A stretch of 54,088 bases of DNA from Burkholderiales bacterium. Its GTDB lineage: Bacteria > Pseudomonadota > Gammaproteobacteria > Burkholderiales > Burkholderiaceae_C. A program made the translations under genes and the position numbers. This document shows, piece by piece, positions 17,895 through 26,507 of this stretch. How positions within the stretch are numbered: the stretch's first letter is position 1; every line of letters starts with the position of its first letter. The stretch is taken from the NCBI GenBank assembly GCA_026400275.1, contig JAPLPK010000235.1, positions 1 through 54,088 of the forward strand, read 5' to 3'. The notes beneath the pieces were generated by a model. It made no database searches. It was not told the DNA's origin and saw only the letters and a list, made by a program, of their open reading frames with translations.

Positions 17895-18656
17895 TCAGGT
17901 CGAGCTGGTGAAGCCGCCGTCAATAACGACCACTTCGCCAGTGACGAAGCGGTTGGCGGTAAGCAGGTTCAGCATGGTTTCCGCCACGTCGTCGGCGGTG
18001 ACGCAGCGGCGCAGCGGCGTGGCCTTGGCGCGCTTACCCATCAGGTCGTCGTATTTGTCGCCCAGCATGCGTTCCATCCACTCGCCTTCCATCCAGCCGG
18101 GGGCGACGGCGTTCACACGGATCTCGGGACCCAGGTTCCAGGCCAGCATCTTGGTCATGCTGATGATGGCGGCCTTGCTGGCCGAATACGGCAGCGGCTG
18201 CGGGCCGGGGCGTAGGCCGACGATGCTGGCGGTAAAGACGATGGCTGGCTCCGTGCCCTTCTTCAGCAGCGGCACGGCGGCCCGCGTCACCTGGAAGTTG
18301 CCGCGCACGTTGACGGCAAAGGTGCGGTCCCACTCGGCCATGTCCAGGCTTTCCAGGTCTTTCACCTTCCACTTTGCAGTGGTGCCAGCGTTGTTGATAA
18401 GGCCGTCAAGGTGGCCCCAGGCTGCGTCGATTTTCTGCAGCATGGCGCGGGCCGCAGCATCGTCGCTGACATCGCATTGCAGCAACAAGGTTTTAGCGCC
18501 CAGTGCCTGGGCTTCGGCGGCGACCAGTTCGGCTGCGTGGGCGCTGGAGGAATAGTTGATGGCAACATCAAAGCCAGCGCGGGCCAGGGCCAGCACGGCA
18601 CTGCGGCCGATACCGGTGGCGCCGCCGGTGACCAGGGCTTTTTTACGTTCAGTCAT
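17895..18656 (-). CDS. Short-chain dehydrogenase/reductase
   Basis: NAD(P)-dependent oxidoreductase of 253 residues, classical SDR size. Seen: TGGATGIG cofactor loop at 10-17, CDVSD at 61-65, NNAG at 88-91, N116, S144, and the catalytic YSASK (Y157, K161), with C-terminal VVVIDGG. First gene of the leftward operon, directly facing the divergent LysR gene. Together with the CoA ligase, crotonases and thiolase it is suited to oxidise a hydroxyacyl-CoA or hydroxy acid to its keto form; the substrate is inferred only from context. Confidence 0.9.
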   Translation of the reverse strand: MTERKKALVTGGATGIGRSAVLALARAGFDVAINYSSSAHAAELVAAEAQALGAKTLLLQCDVSDDAAARAMLQKIDAAWGHLDGLINNAGTTAKWKVKDLESLDMAEWDRTFAVNVRGNFQVTRAAVPLLKKGTEPAIVFTASIVGLRPGPQPLPYSASKAAIISMTKMLAWNLGPEIRVNAVAPGWMEGEWMERMLGDKYDDLMGKRAKATPLRRCVTADDVAETMLNLLTANRFVTGEVVVIDGGFTSST

Positions 18657-18694
18657 AGCAATCTTTCAAAGTGAGAAGGCAAGAAAAGTCCCCA

Positions 18695-18711
18695 CCCCGC
18701 AGTGCGCGGGG
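18695..18711. terminator. GC-rich hairpin in the operon leader
   Basis: CCCCGC / GCGGGG with a five-base loop, followed on the plus strand by TTTT. It lies between the short leader ORF and the SDR gene. In plus orientation it resembles an intrinsic terminator; in the operon's own direction it is a stable stem without a U-run. It could be a leader structure or a block to antisense transcription. Confidence 0.4.
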
Positions 18712-18747
18712 TTTTAGACACGAAATAAGGTGGAGCGGGCGCCAGCC

Positions 18748-18825
18748 TCAGGGGCTGGAAAGTCGCAAGGGCGCTGTGGTGTGCGTCGAAAGATCGCCAG
18801 GCGCGGCGAATGCTTGAAATGGCAT
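18748..18825 (-). CDS. Short leader ORF, 25 codons
   Basis: ATG with an excellent ribosome binding site (AGGAG, eight bases spacing, in ACAGGAGACAACACC), nearly the same initiation context as the MFS and CoA ligase genes of this operon. It encodes 25 residues starting MPFQAFAAPGDLST, then TGA. The peptide matches nothing I know and has no run of one amino acid as in classic attenuators. It is either an upstream leader peptide of the catabolic operon or the remains of a gene start. Confidence 0.4.
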   Translation of the reverse strand: MPFQAFAAPGDLSTHTTAPLRLSSP

Positions 18826-18955
18826 GGTGTTGTCTCCTGTCGGCTCTGTGGTTCAGGCCTTGTTGGCACAACTTTAGGCAGCCTGGCCGATCTATCAAAG
18901 ATGGCAAAATCCAAAACATGATTCGATTTCTGCATCCCCCCGCCGGACACTGCCC

Positions 18956-19861
18956 ATGAAGCTGGAACAGTTACAGCATCTGGTGGCCATCGTCGAGCAC
19001 GGCAGCCTGCGCGCGGCGTCGCGGCGACTGCAGATACCGCAACCCGCATTGACACGCAGCGTGCGAACGCTGGAGAAGGAGCTGGGCGGTGCGGTGTTTC
19101 TGCGCGAGACCACCGGCATGGTGCTGACCGAACTGGGCCGGCGCTTCCATGTGCGCGCCAGCACCATCATCCACGAGGCGCGGCGCGCGCTGGACGAGAT
19201 CGCTCAGCACAGCGGTGACGACCGCGGCACGGTGGTGGTGGCGCTGTCCATCATGCCGCACGTGGGCATGCTGCCCTATGCGCTGAAGGCCTTCCGCCAG
19301 CGCTACCCCAAGGTACGCATGCAGCTGATCGAGGGTTTGTTCCCCGATGCCGAAAGCGGCCTGCGCGACGGCACCATCGACTTCTACCTCGGCGCCGCGC
19401 CGCGCAACCCGCCGGCCCCCGGGCTGGCGGTGCAAAAGCTGTTCGACAACACCCGCACAGTGGTCTGCCGCAAAGGCCATCCCCTGGTAGGCTGCCGCTC
19501 CCTGAAGGAACTGGCCGGCGCAGACTGGGCCACCACCGCAGTGGACTATGACGCGGCGGACGATCTGCTGCGGCTGTTCAGCAGCCATGGCCTGGCCGCA
19601 CCGCAGGTGGTGCTGCAGGCGCGTTCGGCCATGTCGGTGATGGTGGCGCTGGCGCACAGCGATCTGCTGGCCATGCTGCCGGTACAGTGGGGCGAGTTTC
19701 CGTTGACGCGCGACACGCTACAGGCCATCCCCCTTGCGGAGCTGCTGCCCGCCCCGGCCATCGTGCTGGTCCGCCGCCCCGACCTGCCGCTGACGCCAGC
19801 GGCCGAATTCCTGTGCGATGTACTGCTGCGCCACGGGCCGGCCAGCACGCATTCAAAATAA
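18956..19861 (+). CDS. LysR-type regulator of the catabolic operon
   Basis: LysR family transcription factor of 301 residues. Seen: N-terminal helix-turn-helix (about 1-60; LEQLQHLVAIVEHGSLRAAS, then PALTRSVRTLEKELG) and an effector-binding domain from about 90 (VVVALSIMPHVGMLP), ending with LRHGPAS. It is transcribed away from the SDR-led operon across a 299-base gap, the usual arrangement for a LysR activator and its target. The effector is unknown, presumably an operon substrate or CoA intermediate. No clear ribosome binding site precedes the ATG. The TAA stop is followed at once by a family-1 repeat. Confidence 0.88.
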   Translation: MKLEQLQHLVAIVEHGSLRAASRRLQIPQPALTRSVRTLEKELGGAVFLRETTGMVLTELGRRFHVRASTIIHEARRALDEIAQHSGDDRGTVVVALSIMPHVGMLPYALKAFRQRYPKVRMQLIEGLFPDAESGLRDGTIDFYLGAAPRNPPAPGLAVQKLFDNTRTVVCRKGHPLVGCRSLKELAGADWATTAVDYDAADDLLRLFSSHGLAAPQVVLQARSAMSVMVALAHSDLLAMLPVQWGEFPLTRDTLQAIPLAELLPAPAIVLVRRPDLPLTPAAEFLCDVLLRHGPASTHSK

Positions 19862-19914
19862 ATATGGCTCCAGCGCATATAAAGCCTGCGCCAGCAGCTA
19901 TTTATTCCATAGCA
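19862..19914. repeat. Family-1 intergenic repeat between lysR and dppA
   Basis: Core TCCAGCGCATATAAAGCC and TGCGCCAGCAGCTATTTATT. Closely matches 39995-40043 and 9521-9583. It sits immediately after the LysR stop; the remaining 150 bases before dppA hold no gene and must carry the dpp promoter. Confidence 0.75.
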
Positions 19915-20068
19915 GTGACACCTAGGTGACACCCATCTACCGGGTGGCATAAAACCTGCAGATAATCTCGCCGGCAGACGCTGGGGTATCTACCAATCCC
20001 ACCACCGCACGATGCGAGCACCATCGCAGTGCACGTTTGCCTTTGCGTTTTGACATATTTGGAGAACC

Positions 20069-21661
20069 ATGAAAAATTTGAGCAAACTGGTCGCAGCCCT
20101 GGGCTTGACCGTCGCCGCTTTGGCAACCCACGCCGCTGGCACACTTGTCTATTGTTCCGAAGCCAGCCCCGAGGGCTTTGACACTGCGCAGTACACCGGC
20201 GGCCAAACCTTCGATGCGGCCGGCATGGCCATCTTCAACCGCCTGGTCGAGTTCGAGCGCGGCACCACCAAGGTGGTCCCCGCCCTGGCCGAGTCCTATG
20301 ACAGCGCGCCCGACGGCCTGACCTACACCTTCCATCTGCGCAAGGGCGTGAAGTTCCACACCACCGAGAACTTCACCCCCAGCCGCGACTTCAATGCCGA
20401 TGACGTGGTGTTCACGTTCATGCGCATGTTCGACAAAACCACGCCGTTCGCCAAGGCCTATCCGGTGCAGTTCCCCTATGCGGGCGACACCGGCCTGGAC
20501 AGCAACGTCGCGTCGGTGCGCAAGACCGACGACAACACCGTGGTCTTCCTGCTGAAAAAGCCCGACCCTGATCTGCTGGCCAAGATCGCCATGCCGGTGT
20601 TCTCCATCCTGTCGGCTGAGCACGCCAACAAGCTGCTAGCCGCAGGCACGCCCGCGCTGATCAACCAGCAACCCGTAGGCACTGGCCCCTACATCCTGAA
20701 GCGCTACCAAAAAGACTCGCAAATCCGCTACGCGGCCAACAAGCAGTACTGGAACGCCAAGGACATCAAGCTGGACAACCTGATCTTCGCCATCACCACC
20801 GATGCATCGGTGCGCGCCCAGAAGGTCAAGGCCGGCGAATGCCAGGCCATGTCCTATCCCAAGCCACAAGACCTGGAAAGCCTGAAGGCCGACCCCAAGC
20901 TAAAGGTCATTACTGCGCCCGGCTTCAACATCGGCTACCTGTCGTATAACACTGAAAAGCCGATCACCGGCAAGCTGGAAGTGCGCCAGGCGCTGGACAT
21001 GGCGATCAACCGCAAGGCCATCATCGAGGCCGTGTACCAAGGCCAGGGCCAGGAAGCCACCAACCCCTTCCCATCCTCGCTGTGGTCTTACAACCCGGCT
21101 TTGAAGAACGCTCCCACCAATATCGAAAAAGCCAAAGAGCTGCTGAAAAAAGCCGGCTACCCCGATGGCTTTGAGATCAATCTGTGGAGCATGCCGGTGG
21201 TGCGCCCCTACAACCCCAACGCCAAGCTGATGGCTGAGATGATCCAGGCCGACTGGGCCAAGATCGGCGTCAAGGCCAAGATCGTCAGCTACGAATGGGG
21301 CGAATACCTCAAGCGCATGAAGGCCGGCGAACAAGACGCAGGCCTGATCGGCTGGAGCGGCGACTACGCCAGCCCCGACAACTTCCTGGGCGTGCTGCTG
21401 ACCTGCGACGCCGTGGGCGGCAACAACTACGCGCGCTATTGCAGCAAGGAGTTTGACGGCCTGGTGCTGAAGGCCCGCAACAGCCTGGACCAAAAAGAAC
21501 GCACCGCGTTGTACATGAAGGCGCAAGAAGTCTTCAAGCGCGACCTGCCCTGGTCCACCATTGCCCACTCCACCGTGAGCCTGCCTACCACCAAAGGTGT
21601 GGACGGCCTGAAGATCAGCCCGTTTGCTGTGTTTGACTTCGCGGGCGTGAGCTCCAAGTAA
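20069..21661 (+). CDS. dppA: Dipeptide ABC transporter, periplasmic binding protein
   Basis: Family-5 solute-binding protein of 530 residues (E. coli DppA is similar in size) that captures peptides in the periplasm. Seen: Sec signal peptide with likely cleavage after THA near residue 22, then LVYCSEASPEGFD and the NRLVEF / FHLRKGVKFH segments of this family, and C-terminal DLPWSTIAHST. TTTGGAGAACC precedes the ATG. First gene of a complete importer; a strong terminator separates it from dppB, so it is probably made in excess over the membrane parts. Related haem, glutathione or oligopeptide binding proteins look alike, so ligand identity is not certain. Confidence 0.92.
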   Translation: MKNLSKLVAALGLTVAALATHAAGTLVYCSEASPEGFDTAQYTGGQTFDAAGMAIFNRLVEFERGTTKVVPALAESYDSAPDGLTYTFHLRKGVKFHTTENFTPSRDFNADDVVFTFMRMFDKTTPFAKAYPVQFPYAGDTGLDSNVASVRKTDDNTVVFLLKKPDPDLLAKIAMPVFSILSAEHANKLLAAGTPALINQQPVGTGPYILKRYQKDSQIRYAANKQYWNAKDIKLDNLIFAITTDASVRAQKVKAGECQAMSYPKPQDLESLKADPKLKVITAPGFNIGYLSYNTEKPITGKLEVRQALDMAINRKAIIEAVYQGQGQEATNPFPSSLWSYNPALKNAPTNIEKAKELLKKAGYPDGFEINLWSMPVVRPYNPNAKLMAEMIQADWAKIGVKAKIVSYEWGEYLKRMKAGEQDAGLIGWSGDYASPDNFLGVLLTCDAVGGNNYARYCSKEFDGLVLKARNSLDQKERTALYMKAQEVFKRDLPWSTIAHSTVSLPTTKGVDGLKISPFAVFDFAGVSSK

Positions 21662-21681
21662 CCCCCCAGCGTCCGTCTGGA

Positions 21682-21719
21682 AAGCAAGGTAGCGGCACAG
21701 TTCGTTACCTTGCTTTTTT
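21682..21719 (+). terminator. Intrinsic terminator/attenuator between dppA and dppB
   Basis: Ten-base perfect stem AAGCAAGGTA / TACCTTGCTT with a 14-base loop, followed by a run of six T. It lies 20 bases after the dppA stop and 13 bases before dppB, so only part of the transcripts should continue into the permease genes. Confidence 0.85.
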
Positions 21720-21732
21720 GTTTTAAGCAGCT

Positions 21733-22761
21733 ATGTTCTTCTACATCCTCAAACGCTTGGCCGTGGTGATTCCGACCTTCTTCGGTATAACCCTGCTGAC
21801 CTTTTCCCTGATCCGCATGATCCCCGGCGACCCCATCGAAGTGATGGTGGGCGAGCGCACGCTAGACCCGGTAATGCACGCTGCGGCATTGAAGCAGCTC
21901 GGCCTGGACCAGCCGCTGCCGGTGCAGTACGTCCACTACCTGGGGCAGCTGGCGCAGGGCAACCTGGGCGCTTCGCTGAAGACGCAAATCCCCGTCTGGA
22001 CCGAATTCAAAACCCTGTTCCCCGCCACGCTGGAACTGGCGCTGATGGCCCTGCTGTTCGCCCTGGTGGTGGGCATGGTGGCGGGTGTGACGGCGGCGGT
22101 CAAACGCGGCTCCATCCTGGACCACGGCGTGATGACGCTGGCCCTGACCGGCTATTCCATGCCCATCTTCTGGTGGGGCCTGGTGCTGATCATGGTGTTC
22201 TCCAGTGGACTGGGCTGGACGCCGGTATCCGGCCGCATTGACCTGATGTTCGACATCCCGCCCGACACTGGCTTCATGCTGATCGACGCCTGGCGCGCCC
22301 AGCGCGCCGACCCTGGCCTGAACAGCGGTGCGCTGTGGGACGCCATCAAGCACCTGATCCTGCCGACCATCGTGCTGGGCACCATTCCGCTGGCGGTGAT
22401 TGCGCGCATGACGCGCTCCAGCATGCTGGAAGTGCTGCGTGAAGACTATGTGCGCACCGCCCGCGCCAAGGGCTTGTCGCCCGCACGCGTGGTGTTCATC
22501 CACACGCTGCGCAATGCGCTGATACCGGTGCTGACAGTGATCGGCCTGCAAGTCGGAACGTTGATGGGCGGCGCGGTGCTGACCGAGACCATCTTCTCCT
22601 GGCCCGGCATCGGCAAATGGCTGATCGACGCCATCAGCCGGCGTGACTACCCGGTGGTGCAAAGCGGCATTTTGCTGGTAGCCACCCTGGTCATCACCAC
22701 TAACTTCATCGTAGACATCTTGTACGGCGTGGCCAACCCACGCATACGGCACATGAAATGA
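21733..22761 (+). CDS. dppB: Dipeptide ABC transporter permease
   Basis: Inner-membrane permease of 342 residues. Seen: first helix with RLAVVIPTFFGITLLTFSLIR typical of DppB/OppB, a periplasmic loop containing GDPIEVMVGER, and the cytoplasmic ATPase-docking loop DYVRTARAKGLSPARVVFIH. A roughly 30-residue insert around residues 165-200 precedes the last helices, as is common in this subfamily. No obvious ribosome binding site precedes the ATG. Works with dppC, dppD and dppF. Confidence 0.92.
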   Translation: MFFYILKRLAVVIPTFFGITLLTFSLIRMIPGDPIEVMVGERTLDPVMHAAALKQLGLDQPLPVQYVHYLGQLAQGNLGASLKTQIPVWTEFKTLFPATLELALMALLFALVVGMVAGVTAAVKRGSILDHGVMTLALTGYSMPIFWWGLVLIMVFSSGLGWTPVSGRIDLMFDIPPDTGFMLIDAWRAQRADPGLNSGALWDAIKHLILPTIVLGTIPLAVIARMTRSSMLEVLREDYVRTARAKGLSPARVVFIHTLRNALIPVLTVIGLQVGTLMGGAVLTETIFSWPGIGKWLIDAISRRDYPVVQSGILLVATLVITTNFIVDILYGVANPRIRHMK

Positions 22762-22764
22762 GAA

Positions 22765-22860
22765 CACCCCCAGGCTTGCGCGCTGCGCGTCGCCTCCTCC
22801 CCCCTTGCAGGGGGCGATGCCTACGGTCCGGCAAAGCCGGTCCCGTGGCATCTCTGGGTG
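22765..22860. repeat. Family-2 intergenic repeat between dppB and dppC
   Basis: CACCCCCAGGCT, then CCCCCTTGCAGGGGGCGATG, then GGTCCGGCAAAGCCGGTCCC and TGGCATCTCTGG. The same ordered blocks occur at 31297 and 53238. CCCCC/GGGGG and CCGGCaaaGCCGG can each fold into a hairpin. It makes the dppB-dppC spacer unusually long (142 bases) for an importer operon. Confidence 0.75.
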
Positions 22861-22903
22861 GGCACAGCACGCCGTCCGAGTCTCTCAACAATATACAAAA
22901 AAT

Positions 22904-23824
22904 ATGAACCCTTCTGCCCTCTCCGCCACCGACGAACAAGAGTTCGCCCTGGCAACGCCCCCCTCCGCCTGGAGCGAATTCTGGCGCAGCTTTTCCAAAA
23001 ACAAAGGCGCTGTCGTCGGCCTGTGCTTTATGGCTGTGGTCTGCCTGGCTGCGCTGTTTGCGCCCTGGATGGCGCCGTATAGCCCGGTCGAGCAGTTCCG
23101 CGACCACTTCCTGGCGCCGCCTGCCTGGGTGGCTGGCGGCTCCAGCCAGTTCCTGCTAGGCACGGACGAAGTCGGGCGCGACATCCTCTCGCGCCTGATC
23201 CACGGCGCGCGGCTGTCGCTGTTCGTCGGCTTCTTCTCGGTGCTGATGGCGCTGATCCCCGGCGTGGTGCTGGGCCTGGTGGCGGGCTTCTTCGGCAAGG
23301 CGCTGGACTCGCTGGTCATGCGCGTGATGGACATCATGATGGCCCTGCCCGCGTTGCTGCTGGCTGTTGCCATCATGGCCGTGCTTGGCCCTGGGCTGGG
23401 CAATGCCCTGGTGGCGATTGCCGTGGTGTCGCTGCCCGCCTATGTGCGGCTGACCCGTGCGTCTGCCATGACCGAGCTAAACCGCGACTACGTGACTGCC
23501 GCCCGCCTGTCGGGTGCTGGCACCCTGCGCCTGATGTTCGTCACCGTGCTGCCCAACTGCATGGCGCCGCTGATCGTGCACGCCACCATGGGCTTCTCGG
23601 CTGCGATTCTGGAAATCTCGGCACTGGGCTTTCTGGGCCTGGGCGTGCAGCCGCCGAACCCCGAGTGGGGCACCATGCTGGCCTCGGCACGCGACTACAT
23701 CGAACGCGCCTGGTGGGTCGTCACCCTGCCCGGCCTGACCATTCTGCTGTCGGTATTGGCGATCAACCTGATGGGGGACGGCCTGCGCGACGCGCTGGAC
23801 CCCAAACTAAAAACTGCGGCCTGA
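22904..23824 (+). CDS. dppC: Dipeptide ABC transporter permease
   Basis: Inner-membrane permease of 306 residues. Seen: an N-terminal cytoplasmic arm, first helix at about 38-57, [19 protein letters not shown] characteristic of DppC/OppC, and the docking loop [18 protein letters not shown]. The reading frame is open further upstream but that part translates the family-2 repeat, so the ATG at 22904 is the real start. It closes with [12 protein letters not shown], the common end of this family. Confidence 0.92.
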   Translation: MNPSALSATDEQEFALATPPSAWSEFWRSFSKNKGAVVGLCFMAVVCLAALFAPWMAPYSPVEQFRDHFLAPPAWVAGGSSQFLLGTDEVGRDILSRLIHGARLSLFVGFFSVLMALIPGVVLGLVAGFFGKALDSLVMRVMDIMMALPALLLAVAIMAVLGPGLGNALVAIAVVSLPAYVRLTRASAMTELNRDYVTAARLSGAGTLRLMFVTVLPNCMAPLIVHATMGFSAAILEISALGFLGLGVQPPNPEWGTMLASARDYIERAWWVVTLPGLTILLSVLAINLMGDGLRDALDPKLKTAA

Positions 23825-23843
23825 TCCCGCGAAAAGAAACACG

Positions 23844-24818
23844 ATGAGCTTGTTAAACATTAAAAATCTATCTGTAGAGTTCGGCCCACAAGGCCGCGCT
23901 TTCCGGGCGGTGGACGGGCTGGACCTGGCAGTCTCCCAGGGTGAAATCGTCGGCATTGTTGGTGAGTCCGGCTCCGGCAAGTCGGTCACCATGATGGCCC
24001 TCATGGGCCTGCTGGACGGCCAGGGCCGCATCACCGCCGACACGCTGAACTTCGACGGTCAGGACCTGCTGAAGATCACGCCCGCCCAGCGCCGCAAGCT
24101 GTTGGGCAAAGACATGGCGATGATCTTCCAGGACCCGATGACCTCGCTGAACCCCAGCTTCACCGTCGGCTACCAGATCATCGAGGTGCTGAAGCAGCAC
24201 CTGGGCCTGCGCGGCGCAGCGGCCACGGCCCGCGCCGTCGAGCTGATGGAGATGGTCGAAATCCCCGCCGCCAAGAGCCGGCTGGACGTATACCCGCACC
24301 AGCTCTCCGGCGGCATGAGCCAGCGCGTGATGATCGCCATTGCCATCGCCTGCAAGCCGCGCCTGCTGATCGCCGACGAGCCCACCACGGCGCTGGACGT
24401 GACCATCCAGGCGCAGATCATGGACCTGTTGGTGAACCTGCAAAAAGCCCACAACATGGCCCTGGTGATGATCACCCACGACCTGGCGGTAGTGGCCGAA
24501 GTAGCCCACCGAGTCGCCGTGATGTATGCCGGCCAGGTGGTGGAAACCGGCAAGGTAGACCGCCTGTTTGACCACCCGGCCCACCCCTATACCGACGCAC
24601 TGCTGCAGGCCGTGCCCGAGCGCAGCCACGGCGCGCGCCGCCTGAGCACGCTCAAAGGCATGGTGCCCGGCCAGTACGACCGGCCCAAGGGCTGCCTGCT
24701 GTCGCCGCGCTGCCCGCGTGTACAAGACCGCTGCAAGTTCGAACGCCCCGCACTCACCGCGCACAACGGCGACGCCGTGCGCTGCTTCTTCCCGCTGGAA
24801 GCGGAGGTGGCAGCATGA
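23844..24818 (+). CDS. dppD: Dipeptide ABC transporter ATP-binding protein
   Basis: ATPase of 324 residues powering the importer. Seen: Walker [10 protein letters not shown]-loop [10 protein letters not shown], signature [12 protein letters not shown], Walker [13 protein letters not shown], the switch His in MITHD, and the C-terminal peptide-importer extension with a cysteine cluster ([14 protein letters not shown] and a later C) as in oligopeptide ATPases that can carry an Fe-S cluster. Its stop overlaps the dppF start by four bases. Confidence 0.93.
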   Translation: MSLLNIKNLSVEFGPQGRAFRAVDGLDLAVSQGEIVGIVGESGSGKSVTMMALMGLLDGQGRITADTLNFDGQDLLKITPAQRRKLLGKDMAMIFQDPMTSLNPSFTVGYQIIEVLKQHLGLRGAAATARAVELMEMVEIPAAKSRLDVYPHQLSGGMSQRVMIAIAIACKPRLLIADEPTTALDVTIQAQIMDLLVNLQKAHNMALVMITHDLAVVAEVAHRVAVMYAGQVVETGKVDRLFDHPAHPYTDALLQAVPERSHGARRLSTLKGMVPGQYDRPKGCLLSPRCPRVQDRCKFERPALTAHNGDAVRCFFPLEAEVAA

Positions 24819-25855
24819 GCGCCGCACGGCCGCCCGAAGGCGCTCGCACCGCAGCCCACCAGGGCGAAGGTCTCCCTATAAACGCAATCGTTTTAGAGGC
24901 CAAGAACCTCACCCGCTACTACGCGGTAACCCAGGGCGCCTTCAAGCCCAAGCTGCAGGTCAAGGCGCTGAACGGCATTTCCTTCCAGCTGCAGGCTGGC
25001 AAGACGCTGGCCGTGGTGGGCGAATCCGGCTGCGGCAAAAGCACGCTGGCCCGTGCGCTGACGCTGATCGAAGCGCCCACGTCCGGCAGCCTGGTGATGG
25101 ACGGCCAGGCGCTGGACACCGCCAACCCGGCCCAGCGCAAAGCCATGCGCAGCAAGGTGCAGATGGTGTTCCAGAACCCCTATGCATCCCTGAACCCACG
25201 CCAGAAAATCATCGACCAGCTGGCCGAGCCGCTGCTGCTGAACACCCAGCTCAGCGCCACCGAGCGCACCGCCAAGGTCCATGACACCATGCGCCGCGTC
25301 GGCCTGCGACCCGAGTTCGCCCAGCGCTATCCGCACATGTTCTCCGGCGGCCAGCGCCAGCGCATTGCGATTGCCCGCGCCATGATCTTGCAGCCGAAGA
25401 TTCTGGTGGCCGACGAGCCCACCTCGGCACTGGACGTGTCCATCCAGGCCCAGGTGCTGAACCTGTTCATGGACCTGCAGGAAGAGTTCCAGACCGCCTA
25501 CGTGTTCGTCTCGCACAACCTGGCGGTGGTTGAACATGTGGCCAACGACCTGATGGTGATGTACCTGGGCCGCGCGGTCGAGGTCGGCACCAAGGGTCTG
25601 ATCTTCGAGCGCCCACTGCACCCCTACACGCAGGCGCTGCTGTCGGCCACGCCGTCGATCGACCGGCACCAGCGCAAGGTGAAGATCAAGATCACCGGCG
25701 AGCTACCCAGCCCGCTGAACCCGCCTACAGGCTGCGCCTTCCACAAGCGCTGCCCGCACGCCACGGCCCGCTGCTCGACAGAGGAGCCGCAGCTGCGCCC
25801 GCTGCTGGGTCGTGAGGTGGCCTGCCACCATGCGGAAAGCATTAACGCAGCGTAG
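24815..25855 (+). CDS. dppF: Dipeptide ABC transporter ATP-binding protein
   Basis: Second ATPase of the importer, 346 residues. Seen: Walker [22 protein letters not shown], signature [15 protein letters not shown], Walker [18 protein letters not shown] switch, and C-terminal [14 protein letters not shown]. About 25 residues precede the usual start of the fold; the ATGA overlap with dppD supports this start, but an N-terminal stretch from [11 protein letters not shown] to about residue 25 looks non-conserved. Last gene of dppABCDF, followed by a bidirectional terminator. Confidence 0.92.
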   Translation: MSAARPPEGARTAAHQGEGLPINAIVLEAKNLTRYYAVTQGAFKPKLQVKALNGISFQLQAGKTLAVVGESGCGKSTLARALTLIEAPTSGSLVMDGQALDTANPAQRKAMRSKVQMVFQNPYASLNPRQKIIDQLAEPLLLNTQLSATERTAKVHDTMRRVGLRPEFAQRYPHMFSGGQRQRIAIARAMILQPKILVADEPTSALDVSIQAQVLNLFMDLQEEFQTAYVFVSHNLAVVEHVANDLMVMYLGRAVEVGTKGLIFERPLHPYTQALLSATPSIDRHQRKVKIKITGELPSPLNPPTGCAFHKRCPHATARCSTEEPQLRPLLGREVACHHAESINAA

Positions 25856-25881
25856 TACGCCTGCTCTTTTGCTATCAAAAT

Positions 25882-25922
25882 AATAGCCTCTGGCGCAGTA
25901 TTTATCTGCGCCAGAGGCTATT
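25882..25922. terminator. Bidirectional terminator built from a family-1 repeat
   Basis: A 17-base perfect inverted repeat, AATAGCCTCTGGCGCAG / CTGCGCCAGAGGCTATT, with a seven-base loop TATTTAT, lying between the converging ends of dppF and the hydroxylase gene. T-rich flanks follow on both strands. The arm is the family-1 repeat core, here in its most symmetrical form. Confidence 0.8.
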
Positions 25923-25925
25923 TTC

Positions 25926-26507
25926 TTATTCGTACATACCGCACAGCGTCTTTTTGGAGAAGGCGGCCGGTGACAAGGTGCCAAACACCCTGTCCCAGAA
26001 TGAACTGGTCACCCCGTAGCAACCGGGTTGCAAAGCGTGGTGGTGCAGCGCATGGCAGTACCGGCGATGCTTGAAGTAGAAGTCGATTTGCCGGTGGTGT
26101 ACGTTGTGATGTGTTACCGAATAGGCCAGGTAGCCCACCAGAATGCCCAGCGTCAGCGCACAGGCAATCCATAGGCCGCCAGCCACCCAGGCGGGAAGAA
26201 ACACAAACGCAAATATCAATGTCGCGCTGAAAAACGTGGGCGTGTAGATCAATGCCTTGGGCTGCTGATGGTGCTTGGCGTGCCAGTCTTGAAACGGCTG
26301 TGCGCCATGCAACACAAAGCGATGCAGCACGTATTCAATGATGGTCCAGCTCCCCAGCCCCAAGGGCACACACACCGCCATGGCGAACCACTGTGCCCGA
26401 GGCCCATAGAGCAGCATCACCGCCATCAAAGCCACAATCGCCATTCCGTACAGCGACAAGTCCACCCGCCATGCAAAACGGCTGTGCTCAAGTGAAAAAA
26501 TAGCCAT
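25926..26507 (-). CDS. Sterol desaturase/fatty acid hydroxylase superfamily membrane protein
   Basis: Di-iron membrane oxygenase of 193 residues. Seen: four transmembrane stretches and the histidine boxes HRFVLH, HAKHH, HHNVHH and HALHHH that ligate the iron pair. Bacterial members hydroxylate or desaturate fatty acyl chains, carotenoids or hopanoids. It overlaps the end of the cyclopropane fatty acid synthase gene by 20 bases and is probably translated with it, so modification of membrane fatty acids is the likely role (inference). Its stop lies against the bidirectional terminator. Confidence 0.85.
   Translation of the reverse strand: MAIFSLEHSRFAWRVDLSLYGMAIVALMAVMLLYGPRAQWFAMAVCVPLGLGSWTIIEYVLHRFVLHGAQPFQDWHAKHHQQPKALIYTPTFFSATLIFAFVFLPAWVAGGLWIACALTLGILVGYLAYSVTHHNVHHRQIDFYFKHRRYCHALHHHALQPGCYGVTSSFWDRVFGTLSPAAFSKKTLCGMYE

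Noticed and set aside
22805-22903. N-terminal extension of dppC
   Set aside because: This in-frame segment translates a family-2 intergenic repeat; DppC homologues start near the ATG at 22904.
24865-24897. Family-1 repeat within the dppF N-terminus
   Set aside because: CTATAAACGCAATCGTTTTAG vaguely recalls the repeat, but only one short block (TAGAGGC) matches, too little to claim.
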